A DNA stretch of 36,650 nt from positions 1-36,650 of the IMG/VR virus record IMGVR_UViG_3300009431_000067, one strand, 5' to 3'. This document shows positions 23,449 to 32,586 of this stretch, piece by piece. The position numbers were made by a program, and so were the translations under genes. Below the pieces are notes generated by a model, which did no database searches, had not been told where the DNA came from, and saw only the letters and a list, made by a program, of their open reading frames with translations. Position 1 is the first letter of the stretch, and each line of letters starts with the position of its first letter. The DNA comes from a virus.

Positions 23449-23742
23449 ATGAGTCTTAGAGAAAGACAGTCCAGGTTCGTTCGTATGGTCGCCCTCCTTA
23501 TTCAGTTTGCCCATGAGAAGGGGTATGAATTGTCTTTCGGGGATGCCTGGGCACGGAAGGGACATAAGGCAAACAGTTTTCATTATATCCGCCTGGCCAT
23601 TGATCTGAACCTGTTTAAGGGAGGCAAATTTCTACGCAAAACCGAGGACCATGAACCACTCGGCCTGTTCTGGGAATCCATTGGTGGGACCTGGGGCGGT
23701 CGATGGAATGACGGGAATCATTACAGCCTGGGGGAAGCATGA
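23449..23742 (+). CDS. Endolysin, peptidase M15 type
   Basis: 97 residues. FVRMVALLIQFAHEKGYELS opens the domain; the zinc motif is NSFHYIRLAIDLNLF (His 45, Asp 52), then EDHEPLGLFWESIG, TWGGRWNDGNHYSLG with the last His ligand and a conserved W. This is the M15C L-alanyl-D-glutamate/VanY-like family used by podovirus lysins. It has no signal peptide, so it needs a holin. Overlaps the next gene by 4 nt. Confidence 0.85.
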   Translation: MSLRERQSRFVRMVALLIQFAHEKGYELSFGDAWARKGHKANSFHYIRLAIDLNLFKGGKFLRKTEDHEPLGLFWESIGGTWGGRWNDGNHYSLGEA

Positions 23743-25292
23743 CCGATCGAATCACTATAAAGCGGTTTCAGGGGATAGCCCCCCGATTTGACCCTCATCT
23801 CAAGCCGGGCTTTGCCAGAACTGCCCAGAATTGCGACCTTTCGGACGGTAAGATCCAGGCCCTCAAGCAATCCTCTCTTCAGGAAGCGGACACGAATAAA
23901 TATAACTCACTCTTTTATTTCAACAGCGCATGGGAGAAGGGGAATGATAAGTATTTTCTGGAATGGAAGATCGGGGACTATGATCTCCTGATCTATCTCA
24001 CCAACGGAGTACCCAAGAAGAAGATCGGGACTTCCGAGGCCAATCTGGGGCAGACCCGGCTCGGTGCGCCCACCGTGGCGACGAACGGTGCCGGCAATGT
24101 CAATGATACGGTCCGGTACATGATCACGACCACGAGGAGCGTAGGGGGCCATGAGGACGAATCCGGGCCTTCCACCCAATCAGATGATATTGTTGCATCC
24201 AATAAAAAGGTCACGGTCACGAGGCCGGATATCAGCGATACGGACGTAACCTACTGGAACATCTATCGCAACGGGGACAAAACCGGGGTCTACCAGCTTG
24301 TAGCACAGGTGGCCGCCGCAACCGCCGCCTATGACGATAATGTCGATGAGGATGACCTGGGTGCATCCCCCACAACCTGGTACACGTCGGATCAGGGGAA
24401 CTCCATCATATTCGATACCCCACAGGTGACCTTTGACGGTCTGATCACCGAACCCTTTACCGGCATGCTCTTTGCCTGGAAAGGGCCAACGCTTTACTGG
24501 CCCGAACCGGGATACCCGGACGCATGGCCGGACTTTTACAATATGAATTTTCCCTCAGACATCAAGCGGGTGATCCCCTTTGCCGGCACCCTGGCCGTTT
24601 TGACCGAGAAGGGACCCCACCGGGTAGACGGGACCCACCCGGAGCTATTGCAGCCGAGCAAGGTCCTGGGAGAAGAACCCTGCACCGGATTGGCGGCCTG
24701 CCCCACACCCAGGGGCGTGGCCTACCTCTCGGATTCGGGCGTGGTCCTCTTTAACCTCATTGATACGTCGGTCCTGTCGGATTCCAATTTTACCGAGGAA
24801 TGGTTTAACAATAACGTCTCCGCCACGGGCGCACACCTGGCAGAGAATGACAATAAGCTCTTTCTCTTTCATTCGGGAGGGGTCCTGGTCCTGGATGCCA
24901 GGGTCAAGCCATGGATCTGGCATACCTTGAACATCATCGCCTATGCCTCATTCAAGAATAAGAGCGATGGGTATGTCTATTACATGGATGATTCCGGGAT
25001 CCAGAAACTCCACGGGGCAGACTCCCCCCTAACCTGGACCTGGATGTCCGGGGATATCATCGGCAAACATGCCCATGACAAGCCCTTTAACGAGGTGGAG
25101 GTCATGGGATCGGGGGCGGTCACCCTCTCTCTTATAGTGGATGATCAGAGTAAGGCCAGTAAGACGTTGGGCTTTGATATGTACCGAAACCGGGTTTTAA
25201 AACTCCCAGAGCATACATTAGGCCGGGCCTTGCAGTTTGAGCTTTCCGGCACGGGCACAATCACCGAGGTAGAGGTCAGATATTCGTCATGA
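23739..25292 (+). CDS. Tail/neck protein of beta-propeller type
   Basis: 517 residues. ITIKRFQGIAPRFDPHLKPG and ARTAQNCDLSDGKIQALKQS at the start are typical of podovirus tail-nozzle/stabilisation proteins (G~~pr.d...l..g.A..a.NcdL..G.l.pl). The middle has a fibronectin-like stretch (VTYWNIYRNGDKTGVYQLVA) and the second half repeats beta-blade-like segments (TLAVLTEKGPHRVDGTHPEL; PTPRGVAYLSDSGVVLFN). Likely the tail nozzle or DNA-stabilising plug. Confidence 0.65.
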   Translation: MTDRITIKRFQGIAPRFDPHLKPGFARTAQNCDLSDGKIQALKQSSLQEADTNKYNSLFYFNSAWEKGNDKYFLEWKIGDYDLLIYLTNGVPKKKIGTSEANLGQTRLGAPTVATNGAGNVNDTVRYMITTTRSVGGHEDESGPSTQSDDIVASNKKVTVTRPDISDTDVTYWNIYRNGDKTGVYQLVAQVAAATAAYDDNVDEDDLGASPTTWYTSDQGNSIIFDTPQVTFDGLITEPFTGMLFAWKGPTLYWPEPGYPDAWPDFYNMNFPSDIKRVIPFAGTLAVLTEKGPHRVDGTHPELLQPSKVLGEEPCTGLAACPTPRGVAYLSDSGVVLFNLIDTSVLSDSNFTEEWFNNNVSATGAHLAENDNKLFLFHSGGVLVLDARVKPWIWHTLNIIAYASFKNKSDGYVYYMDDSGIQKLHGADSPLTWTWMSGDIIGKHAHDKPFNEVEVMGSGAVTLSLIVDDQSKASKTLGFDMYRNRVLKLPEHTLGRALQFELSGTGTITEVEVRYSS

Positions 25293-25561
25293 GTGGCAAT
25301 AAATTAAAGCGAGAACATTACCGGTTATCAAGGTTGGACTTGAATGAGATGAACATGGTCCTTCAAAAGATAGGGATCAGGCTGGACCAGGTGGACCAGG
25401 TGGGCCAGCACCATGACGCAAAGGGAAAGAAGATCGTCAATGTGGCGGACGGGGTGAACTCGGACGATGCGGCGGCCTACGGGCAGATATCGCCGGCAGT
25501 ATCCTCCGGTGTTTCATCCCGGACAACCTATTTCCGGCATTTTTTATTGATGGGAGGATAG
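25289..25561 (+). CDS. Small tail-associated protein with fibre-like motif
   Basis: 90 residues; ATGA overlap with the preceding gene. A coiled-coil helix (LNEMNMVLQKIGIRLDQVDQ) precedes GKKIVNVADGVNSDDAAAYG, the 'G..I.nVa.g....DAv' motif common in tail-fibre shafts. Probably a short trimeric connector in the tail. Confidence 0.65.
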   Translation: MSGNKLKREHYRLSRLDLNEMNMVLQKIGIRLDQVDQVGQHHDAKGKKIVNVADGVNSDDAAAYGQISPAVSSGVSSRTTYFRHFLLMGG

Positions 25562-25564
25562 GGT

Positions 25565-25897
25565 ATGGCCGAGACCGTAAAGAGATTGGGGGCCACAACC
25601 GTTGTGGCCAATACGGATACAACGCTTTACACCGTGCCTGCCGGTACCAGCGCGGTGGTATCTTCCGTCGTTGCCTGCAACCGGGGTGCCGGGGCACACA
25701 CCTTCCGAATAGCCCACGTGGACGGTGCCATCGGCGTGGTGGCCAATGAGGACTATATTTTTTATGACAAAGCAGTGGCAGCAAATGATAGTGAACCCTT
25801 TACCCTGGGGATCGCCATGGAGGCCGGGGACACCCTCCTGGTACGGGCAGACCATGCAGAAGTCAACTTTATCGCATGGGGAGCGGAGATCACATGA
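25565..25897 (+). CDS. Small beta-sandwich virion protein
   Basis: 110 residues. LGATTVVANTDTTLYTVPAG then VSSVVACNRGAGAHTFRIAH and GIAMEAGDTLLVRADHAEVN are the hallmarks of a recurrent phage family ('lYtvPags...vs~l~~~N.....~fri'; 'l~aGd.l~v'). Members are virion decoration or tail proteins. GGGAGGATAGGGT lies upstream. Confidence 0.7.
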   Translation: MAETVKRLGATTVVANTDTTLYTVPAGTSAVVSSVVACNRGAGAHTFRIAHVDGAIGVVANEDYIFYDKAVAANDSEPFTLGIAMEAGDTLLVRADHAEVNFIAWGAEIT

Positions 25898-26373
25898 TGG
25901 AAAAAAGGGAGATAGAGATCCGGAAACAGAAGATCTTGACCGATAAACTGATCTATTTCATGAAGGGCAACCTGGATGCCGTGCGATTTTGCATTGATAT
26001 CGTCTACATCGCCCACCTCTGGGATGATCTGATTGACAGGGATATCGAGAGATCAGGCCATGATATTAACCAGGCGTTCCGGATTGCGCTGATGGATATC
26101 CCTTCAAATCCATTCTATTACAACAATATGTCAGATCTCCGGCCCTTAATGATGAATGCTATCCTTCAATGGCAGGATGCCAATATCCTGGAGCGGGGGA
26201 CAAACCACGAGCGCCACATGGCTTATATGCTCAGGGCTTCGTTTTTACAGATATTCAATTATTGCGCTTACCTGGTCGGAGGCCCGGAGTGGGTCAAGGA
26301 GATAGGCCCGGACATGAGAAGGCTTTATGAAGAGCCTTTGGAATCTTTTATGGAGGAGATGAACAATGCCTGA
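25894..26373 (+). CDS. Helical virion-region protein
   Basis: 159 residues from ATG 25894, overlapping the previous stop. Mostly helical. LDAVRFCIDIVYIAHLWDDL followed by IDRDIERSGHDINQAFRIAL, and IPSNPFYYNNMSDL, reproduce a recurrent phage pattern (hlwDDlID.D...in.~f..~~~~iP.NPFy). Function unknown; its place suggests a morphogenesis or ejection accessory. Confidence 0.65.
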   Translation: MMEKREIEIRKQKILTDKLIYFMKGNLDAVRFCIDIVYIAHLWDDLIDRDIERSGHDINQAFRIALMDIPSNPFYYNNMSDLRPLMMNAILQWQDANILERGTNHERHMAYMLRASFLQIFNYCAYLVGGPEWVKEIGPDMRRLYEEPLESFMEEMNNA

Positions 26374-27172
26374 TCCAGTAACAGGAGTATTAGCAGGTAC
26401 AGCGGTCATAGGGGCCGGCGCAACTGTATACTCGGCCAAGAAATCCAGCAAGGCCGCTGCATCTTCCACCCAGGCACAGAGAGAGGCCACAAGCGAGCAA
26501 TCGATATATCTGGGCAAGATGGCCGATGTTGCAGAGGAGCAATTGGGTCTGTCCAGGGAGCAGTTGGCCCTTGCACAGAAGGAATCGGCCAGGGCCGATC
26601 AGGCATGGAACCGGTATACATCGGTCTTTATGCCCATAGAGGACGAATTGGTCCGGCAGGTCAAGGAAATGCCCGAAGAGCCTCCGGGACTCGCAAGGAT
26701 GATCGGCACCATTGACCGGGGCTATTCGGATCTGGAGGGGAATCTCCGGCGTATGATGGCCGGGAGATACCAGCACGGGTCCGGATTGGAGCGGGGGACC
26801 ATGGAGCGGACAGAATTGGGCCGGACCAGGGCCAAGGCCGGGGCCAAGGCGGATGCCATTTCTGCCTGGGAGAATGAAAAATTCAACCGGATGATGCAGG
26901 TCGCCGGATTCGGAAGGACATCCGCACCTTTGATGACTGTTAGTGGAGGGTATGCCGCCCCAATATCGACCATGGGATCGACCGGAAATATGTTTACCAA
27001 CATAGCCGGCCAGTATGGCGGCCAGGCAGCCAATTACGGCAATATGGCCAATATGTATAACCAGGCCACAGCCAACACCTGGGCCTCAGCCGGGAACACG
27101 GCAGGGAATCTCATGCAGATGTATCTATTAACCCAGGGCGGAAAAGGAGGCCCTCCGGGTTTCATGGGATAA
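26366..27172 (+). CDS. Ejection (DNA-transfer) protein 1
   Basis: 268 residues. Hydrophobic Gly/Ala start (GVLAGTAVIGAGATVYSAKK), a long coiled-coil (SSTQAQREATSEQSIYLGKM, then SREQLALAQKESARADQAW), and a Gly/Ala/Asn-rich tail ending GGKGGPPGFMG. This architecture is typical of small internal virion proteins that are injected ahead of the DNA in podoviruses, and the two following large genes are also ejection-like. Confidence 0.65.
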   Translation: MPDPVTGVLAGTAVIGAGATVYSAKKSSKAAASSTQAQREATSEQSIYLGKMADVAEEQLGLSREQLALAQKESARADQAWNRYTSVFMPIEDELVRQVKEMPEEPPGLARMIGTIDRGYSDLEGNLRRMMAGRYQHGSGLERGTMERTELGRTRAKAGAKADAISAWENEKFNRMMQVAGFGRTSAPLMTVSGGYAAPISTMGSTGNMFTNIAGQYGGQAANYGNMANMYNQATANTWASAGNTAGNLMQMYLLTQGGKGGPPGFMG

Positions 27173-27186
27173 AAAAGGAGGAAACA

Positions 27187-27396
27187 ATGGATAATTATAG
27201 TTTAGATCAAAGATTTACGTATCATTCACCGAAAGAGGATCAACCTGAACGATATGAAAAAATCAGGAATAGAGGCAGAAAGTTTGCAGATCTTATCAAT
27301 GAGTTTTGTCCGGAAAGCCGGGAAAAGTCACTGGCTATAACGAAACTGGAAGAGGCAGTCATGTGGGCAAATGCCTCAATAGCCCGGAATGAATAG
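27187..27396 (+). CDS. Acb2/Tad1-like cyclic-nucleotide sponge (anti-CBASS/anti-Thoeris candidate)
   Basis: 69 residues; AAAAGGAGG precedes ATG 27187. The sequence FTYHSPKEDQPERYEKIRNR (residues 10-29), then FADLINEFCPESREKSLAIT and KLEEAVMWANASIARNE at the C-terminus, matches my recollection of the Acb2/Tad1 hairpin-domain family (fkYH.P..dQ..rY..iR..a...A..i...cP.SREkSlAlt.lEeavmwANAaIARNe). Known members bind cyclic di- and trinucleotides made by CBASS and related defences. The gene lies between two ejection-protein genes. Family assignment is from memory, not a search. Confidence 0.75.
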   Translation: MDNYSLDQRFTYHSPKEDQPERYEKIRNRGRKFADLINEFCPESREKSLAITKLEEAVMWANASIARNE

Positions 27397-27410
27397 GGGT
27401 AGCTTTTTTC

Positions 27411-27437
27411 AATCAACAATCAACAATCAACAATCAT
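27411..27437 (+). repeat. Tandem heptamer AATCAAC spacer
   Basis: AATCAAC is repeated three times (27411-27431) and followed by AATCAT, in the 43-bp gap before the next ejection gene. An 11-bp direct repeat ATTGACTATTG (22161-22171, 22182-22192) fills another short intergenic gap. Simple-sequence spacers, no evident function. Confidence 0.5.
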
Positions 27438-27439
27438 AA

Positions 27440-28606
27440 ATGGTGAATATCATGGACTTAGGAATGGGATATGGACTGAATAAAATGTTCGAGGGGTCTA
27501 CGGGCGGTATGCTTCGGGGGACCCTGGCAAAGATGCAACTGGACGATGCTGCCCTGGATCGCCAGGCGACCCATGATTACCGGGATAAGAGTCTAGATCT
27601 CCAACAGCAAAGACTTGACCTGAGTAAACAGCAGATCACCAACCAACAGGATCTTGCCAGGATTCAGCGAGGGGCCAATGCCATCAAGACCGCCCTTGAT
27701 GCCTACACCAAGACCGGGAACAAGGATGTCTTTAACGTGATCTACAAGTCCATGGACCCGGAAGGAGAGATCCCGGATATCGATCTCGACAATAACCGGA
27801 ACACGGTATCCATCAACTGGAAGGGCATGAAGATCAAGGGATATCAGGACAAGATCCAGGATGCGGTCCGGATCATCTCCCAGAACCCGGAAAAGTCACC
27901 GGAGGTCCTTCAAAAGCTGGCCGAGCTGGGCCTTGCAGAGATCGAGATCCCCAAGGAGAAGCCGGATAAGGAAAAGTTTATCACGGTCTCCCCAGGTCAG
28001 ACCGTCATTGACAGCACAGGGAAGCAGATCTATACGGCGCCAGAGAAAGAGAAACCCGAAGGCGATAAAGAGGGCGATATTACCGAGCAGCAAAAGTTTT
28101 TAGCCACACAACAAAACAGGGTCACCAAGGAGGTTGACCGCCTTTATGGTGCCAGTGATTTTAGCGGATTGTTGCCCGATATAGCGGATAAAGCCGGAGA
28201 TGCCAAAGAATTGGCCACCCAGTACGTTGCCGATGGCATGGACATCGGTAAAGCCGCCAACCGGGCCAAACAGGAGACCGATCGAATTTATAGCAGCCTC
28301 GAAAGCATTCCGAAGGCTGATAAAGGCGGTTTGATGGGCCTTGATAAGGATAATATACCCGAAACGGTTGGTATTGTTAAGGTTTTATTATCCTTCAATC
28401 TTGATCAAAATAAAATAATGCTTCGATTAGAAAAAAAGGGATGGTCTAACGAACAGGCTGTGGATATCCTAAAAAAAGCAGGTGGCATAGAAAATACAAC
28501 CAAGGATAATGATAAATCTGAAATTCAATTAATCCAGGAAAGATATAATCTTTATAGAAATCAGGGTAAATCACCCGAGGAAGCACTCAGATTGGCAAAT
28601 CAATGA
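27440..28606 (+). CDS. Ejection (internal virion) protein 2
   Basis: 388 residues. A Gly/Met-rich start (MDLGMGYGLNKMF), a long coiled-coil with ATHDYRDKSLDLQQQRLDLS and KQQITNQQDLARIQRGA, then charged Pro/Lys/Glu linkers (EIPKEKPDKEKF; EKEKPEGDKEGD) and a helical C-terminus (WSNEQAVDILKKAGG). This is the pattern of podovirus internal proteins injected with DNA. ATG 27452 is an alternative start; neither has a clear ribosome-binding site. Confidence 0.65.
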   Translation: MVNIMDLGMGYGLNKMFEGSTGGMLRGTLAKMQLDDAALDRQATHDYRDKSLDLQQQRLDLSKQQITNQQDLARIQRGANAIKTALDAYTKTGNKDVFNVIYKSMDPEGEIPDIDLDNNRNTVSINWKGMKIKGYQDKIQDAVRIISQNPEKSPEVLQKLAELGLAEIEIPKEKPDKEKFITVSPGQTVIDSTGKQIYTAPEKEKPEGDKEGDITEQQKFLATQQNRVTKEVDRLYGASDFSGLLPDIADKAGDAKELATQYVADGMDIGKAANRAKQETDRIYSSLESIPKADKGGLMGLDKDNIPETVGIVKVLLSFNLDQNKIMLRLEKKGWSNEQAVDILKKAGGIENTTKDNDKSEIQLIQERYNLYRNQGKSPEEALRLANQ

Positions 28607-31600
28607 CACTCACACTTGAAATGTTAGAGCAGGGCTATCAGGCCAGCATAAAGGGTCCGGAATCGGGCATTGATATTAATACCCTTGAGCGTAATTATCA
28701 ATCCAGCTTGCAAGCCCCCGATAATGAAATAAACATTAATACCCTTGAAAATAATTACCAGGCTTCCCTTCCCGAACCGGAGAGGACTGAAAAAACTCAT
28801 CCAATCTCCCCGGATATCCTTCCCGAAACAGACGGAGCCCTCCCCGAATCGGAGCCCACTGAACCCATAGCTTATAAGCCTGAAAAAGAGAAAGATGCCC
28901 GGATCACGTTGAGTCCGGATATCGATGAAGTGAAAAAAGCGGGTAAAGCCAGATTAATCCAAAGACAGATCATGGCTGAAATTGTCCGCAGAAAAGATGC
29001 CCTTTTATCAGCCCCCTACAGAAAGGCCCAAAAAGCCAAAGGAGTAACGGATAAGGAGATAGAAGCCGAACTGGGAGGCCTTGAGATCCCTTGGACCGAC
29101 CCTATAGATGCCGGTGTAATTGCAGCCACCGGGGGCGGAACAATGGCCGTGAAACACGGTGCAAAGGCAGGGAAGGTATTGGCCCGGGCGGGTGCCGCAG
29201 CCATCCCCGCAATGGCCACGGATATCCCTATAGGGACGATGGTGGATTCTCTGTCAGAAGACAATCCCGAACTGGCCTTTCTGGCAGCGGTGGGGTTGGG
29301 ACTCACCTCCGGTTTTACCGTGGAGGCCCTGGCTGAACGAAAGCTGGTCAAGCTGGCTTCTGATATCGCAAAGAAACACCCTGAAAAGGCGAAACAGCTA
29401 TTACCCAAGGAGGTTATTAATCGCTTTACCCAGACGGGAATAAAAAAGTTTTCAGACGGGGATGTTATCGGGACAATTAATGAAGATATAGCTGAAGAAA
29501 TCAATAAACTGGGGTTTTCCACAAAGGCCAGTGACGTGATAATACCCCAGAAATCCATTGATTACATTGACAAAAGCCACAAAGGCCAGCTTACGGACAA
29601 AGATATTGAACAGATTCGGGAGACCATAAAAAATCCTTCTGAAGTCTTGCCCAACCTTCCGACCCGGAAAGCTTCATACAGATCAAAGAGCGTTTTTCTG
29701 GTGAAGAAAAACAACAAAGATTATCTTTCCATCGTTGAAGTAACTCCCGGCCAGGATCAAAATACGTTGTGGAACTTCTGGAAAATGGAAAGGAAAAAAG
29801 CCAATAGATATCTGAATAAATTCAGGCAAGAAAAAGCCCGAAGAGTTCAGCCTGAAGGGGCGACCAATGTTCCCTCGTATTCCTCACAACATGGCGATAA
29901 AGCCAAGGTGGGCCAACCGGAGGGTCTTCCCGGAAGTCAGGCTGAACGATCGAGCATCAAGGAAAAGATAACTCAAAAAAAAGAAGATGTCAAGCTCGGC
30001 GTCCATCCTTCCACCATAGCTGGCCCGATCGGGGGGATCTGGGCCGGTATCGAGACCGATGAAGAGGGGAACATCACCATTAACCCGAAAAGAGCCCTTT
30101 ATGGTGCCATGGCCGGAGTCGCAACGGGCAGTGCCATAAAACCCGCCAGGAGACTTGCCCATAAGATGGCCCGTGGATGGGAAAAAAGAGTAGCCGAGCC
30201 TTTCCTGGATTCTTTGGAAAACACGGTAAACGGCATGATCGTCCACGAGGATCTCCGCCGTACCCTTGGCATGGGACGTTCAAAGGAGTTCCGGGACATG
30301 ACCAGGAACTTTCACCGGGATGTCTCGACTCTCTGGGATGAAGCGACCCGGATCGGCCATGAAATACAGCAGATCGCCCCGACCCAAATAGAGCAAAGAC
30401 GTATGCTCCAGATTATCAAAGGCAGCGTTACAGCCAACCCGGATCTCAATAAAAAGGCCGAAAAGGTCAGGGTACTTTTTGACCAGTTAAGAGAAAAATT
30501 GAAAGAATATAAGCTGTTGGAATATTCCCGCTTCGATAATCTGACCCGGAAGGAAAGGGCGGAGATAAGGAATCTGATCGCCGGTCCGGATCCCGAGACG
30601 ATCGACAATCTTCAGGATCTCAGGCAGTATGCAAAGGAACTTGGTATTGATGTAAAAAAAGAGGTGGCCAGAGAGGAAATAATAAAAGATATCCAGGGAA
30701 AGCTTGATTTTGAGCGATCCAGACTCAATGATTACTACCACTTCGGGAGCGCCCAGGAGTACGCCCCCATATTTTACAGAAAACACGAGGGGCTTTCTCC
30801 TCAAGAGAAAAAGGCATTAAAGGAGGAAATCCGCAATCTCAAGCGTCAATCCCGGCGCGGAAATCCTGAAGGCTCCCAGGAGCTGGAGCCCATGATTATT
30901 GATCTTGAAAAGCTCCTCAAAAAGGGAGGCAAATTCAAGGTAGGCAGCCGGCATCAGATGGATAAGGGATACAGCCACCGCAGGCAGGAAATCCCCGTGG
31001 AGATCCAGAAGATCATGGGCAGGATTGAGGAGGCCCCCTTTCCCGTTGCAAAAGCCATCGGAACGCAGTCCACGGATGTCAGAAAGGCCCAGTTCTTCAA
31101 GGATATCGCCGCCAATCCCGAATGGGTGATGAAGAAGAGACGAAACACGGTAATTCCTTCAAACTTTGTCAAGGTCCAGGACGATCGCTTTGGTGCCTTG
31201 AACGGGCTTTATATCAGAAAAGACATCTGGGAGGATCTCAGGGAAGTTGAAGAGTGGCGGGGCTCGTTTTTAAAAAATTATGATAAGGCCATGGGATGGT
31301 GGAAGTACGGGAAGGTGATCTTGAATCCGGCCACCCATGCCAGAAATACCATGAGCAATACAATCCTTGCCTATATGGGCGATGTTTCGCCGGCCGATGT
31401 CAAGACCTATTCCAGGGCCTTCAAGGCCGTCCGGGAGGGAGATAAGAATGTGTTCTACAAGGAAGCCCAGGGATGGGGGCTTTTCAATAATACGTTCTAT
31501 TCGGCAGAAATTAATAAGTTTCGGGATGAGCTTTTGACCCTGAAAGATCCGAAATCCATGAAAAATTGGATAAGGAAAGTATTTTCAGCACCCGGCGATC

Positions 31601-32586
31601 TTTACCAGGGTAATGAAAAACTGTTCAAAATGGCCGTGTACATCAAGGCCAGGGACTCCGGCATGGATATTGACGCGGCAGCCCGAAAGGCCGAAAAGTT
31701 CATTTTTAATTATGCCGATATCCCCCCCTGGGTAAAGCACATGAAACGGTGGGTCTCTCCCTTCTTCACCTTCACGTACAAGGCGATTCCTCTCGCCGCA
31801 GAGATGTCCATAAGAAAACCCTGGAAAATGGGCGCGATTGCAGCCTCCATGTACGGAATGGAAGAATTGGCCAGAAGGCAATTTGGATACAGCCGGGAGG
31901 AACTGGCAAAAAAGAGAGAGCAGCTTCCCGAATGGCAAAAGGGCAGGGTGCCCCCGCTAATTGGCCCCTATGCCCATGTCTTAATGCCTTTCAGAGATAA
32001 GTGGGGGAATGATCTCTATCTGGATATGTCCTATATCCTGCCCTATGGCACCGCAGCCGAGAAATGGGGTCAAAGCATTTTGCCCTTCAGGGATATATTG
32101 CCCAACAATCCCTTGTTTCAACTGAGTGCGGCAATAGCAACAAACAGGGATCCTTTTTCAGGTAAAGACGTAGCCAATCTTGTCCTTGACGGTACGGCCA
32201 AGGTCATGGGCAAATACCTTGAGTACGCCTGGCGAGAGATGGCACCGAGCATGGCCCCTGGAGGATACGGCTTCAATAAGATCAAGACCGGGATCCAGAA
32301 TATTTTCAAGGATAAGCCGGTACTCGATTGGGCGGACCGCCCCCAGGAGCTCCAGACTGCCTTGTTAAGCTCTATATTCGGCATTAAGCTATCTCCGGCC
32401 AATGAGCGAAAATTGAAGGAATACGAGCTCAAGACACGGAGGATGATTTCCCGTGAAGTCTATAAAGAGGTCGGTAGACTCAGGAAACGCTACGAGAGGA
32501 ATGAAATAGAGTTGGATGAATTCAGAGAGAAAGCCCGTGATCTCGAAGAATTGAGGAGGAAGCTTTTGGGGAGGAGGTCTGATTGA
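28603..32586 (+). CDS. Large ejected polyvalent protein with probable BECR-fold nuclease segment
   Basis: 1327 residues, the largest gene, overlapping its neighbour by 4 nt. Residues 2-60 are three tandem ~20-residue repeats (LEQGYQASIKGPE; LERNYQSSLQAPD; LENNYQASLPEPE). Residues ~170-240 are Gly/Ala-rich and membrane-active-looking. Residues ~318-410 (IDYIDKSHKGQLTDKDIEQI; KSVFLVKKNNKDYLSIVEVT; WKMERKKANRYLNK) resemble phage Barnase/EndoU/ColicinE5/RelE-like nuclease domains. Residues ~475-530 are another Gly/Ala segment, ~540-800 helical, and ~890-1080 (WKYGKVILNPATHARNTMSN; AARKAEKFIFNYADIPPWVK) resemble large polyvalent-protein-associated domains. Likely injected early; domain names are from memory. 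Confidence 0.65.
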   Translation: MTLTLEMLEQGYQASIKGPESGIDINTLERNYQSSLQAPDNEININTLENNYQASLPEPERTEKTHPISPDILPETDGALPESEPTEPIAYKPEKEKDARITLSPDIDEVKKAGKARLIQRQIMAEIVRRKDALLSAPYRKAQKAKGVTDKEIEAELGGLEIPWTDPIDAGVIAATGGGTMAVKHGAKAGKVLARAGAAAIPAMATDIPIGTMVDSLSEDNPELAFLAAVGLGLTSGFTVEALAERKLVKLASDIAKKHPEKAKQLLPKEVINRFTQTGIKKFSDGDVIGTINEDIAEEINKLGFSTKASDVIIPQKSIDYIDKSHKGQLTDKDIEQIRETIKNPSEVLPNLPTRKASYRSKSVFLVKKNNKDYLSIVEVTPGQDQNTLWNFWKMERKKANRYLNKFRQEKARRVQPEGATNVPSYSSQHGDKAKVGQPEGLPGSQAERSSIKEKITQKKEDVKLGVHPSTIAGPIGGIWAGIETDEEGNITINPKRALYGAMAGVATGSAIKPARRLAHKMARGWEKRVAEPFLDSLENTVNGMIVHEDLRRTLGMGRSKEFRDMTRNFHRDVSTLWDEATRIGHEIQQIAPTQIEQRRMLQIIKGSVTANPDLNKKAEKVRVLFDQLREKLKEYKLLEYSRFDNLTRKERAEIRNLIAGPDPETIDNLQDLRQYAKELGIDVKKEVAREEIIKDIQGKLDFERSRLNDYYHFGSAQEYAPIFYRKHEGLSPQEKKALKEEIRNLKRQSRRGNPEGSQELEPMIIDLEKLLKKGGKFKVGSRHQMDKGYSHRRQEIPVEIQKIMGRIEEAPFPVAKAIGTQSTDVRKAQFFKDIAANPEWVMKKRRNTVIPSNFVKVQDDRFGALNGLYIRKDIWEDLREVEEWRGSFLKNYDKAMGWWKYGKVILNPATHARNTMSNTILAYMGDVSPADVKTYSRAFKAVREGDKNVFYKEAQGWGLFNNTFYSAEINKFRDELLTLKDPKSMKNWIRKVFSAPGDLYQGNEKLFKMAVYIKARDSGMDIDAAARKAEKFIFNYADIPPWVKHMKRWVSPFFTFTYKAIPLAAEMSIRKPWKMGAIAASMYGMEELARRQFGYSREELAKKREQLPEWQKGRVPPLIGPYAHVLMPFRDKWGNDLYLDMSYILPYGTAAEKWGQSILPFRDILPNNPLFQLSAAIATNRDPFSGKDVANLVLDGTAKVMGKYLEYAWREMAPSMAPGGYGFNKIKTGIQNIFKDKPVLDWADRPQELQTALLSSIFGIKLSPANERKLKEYELKTRRMISREVYKEVGRLRKRYERNEIELDEFREKARDLEELRRKLLGRRSD

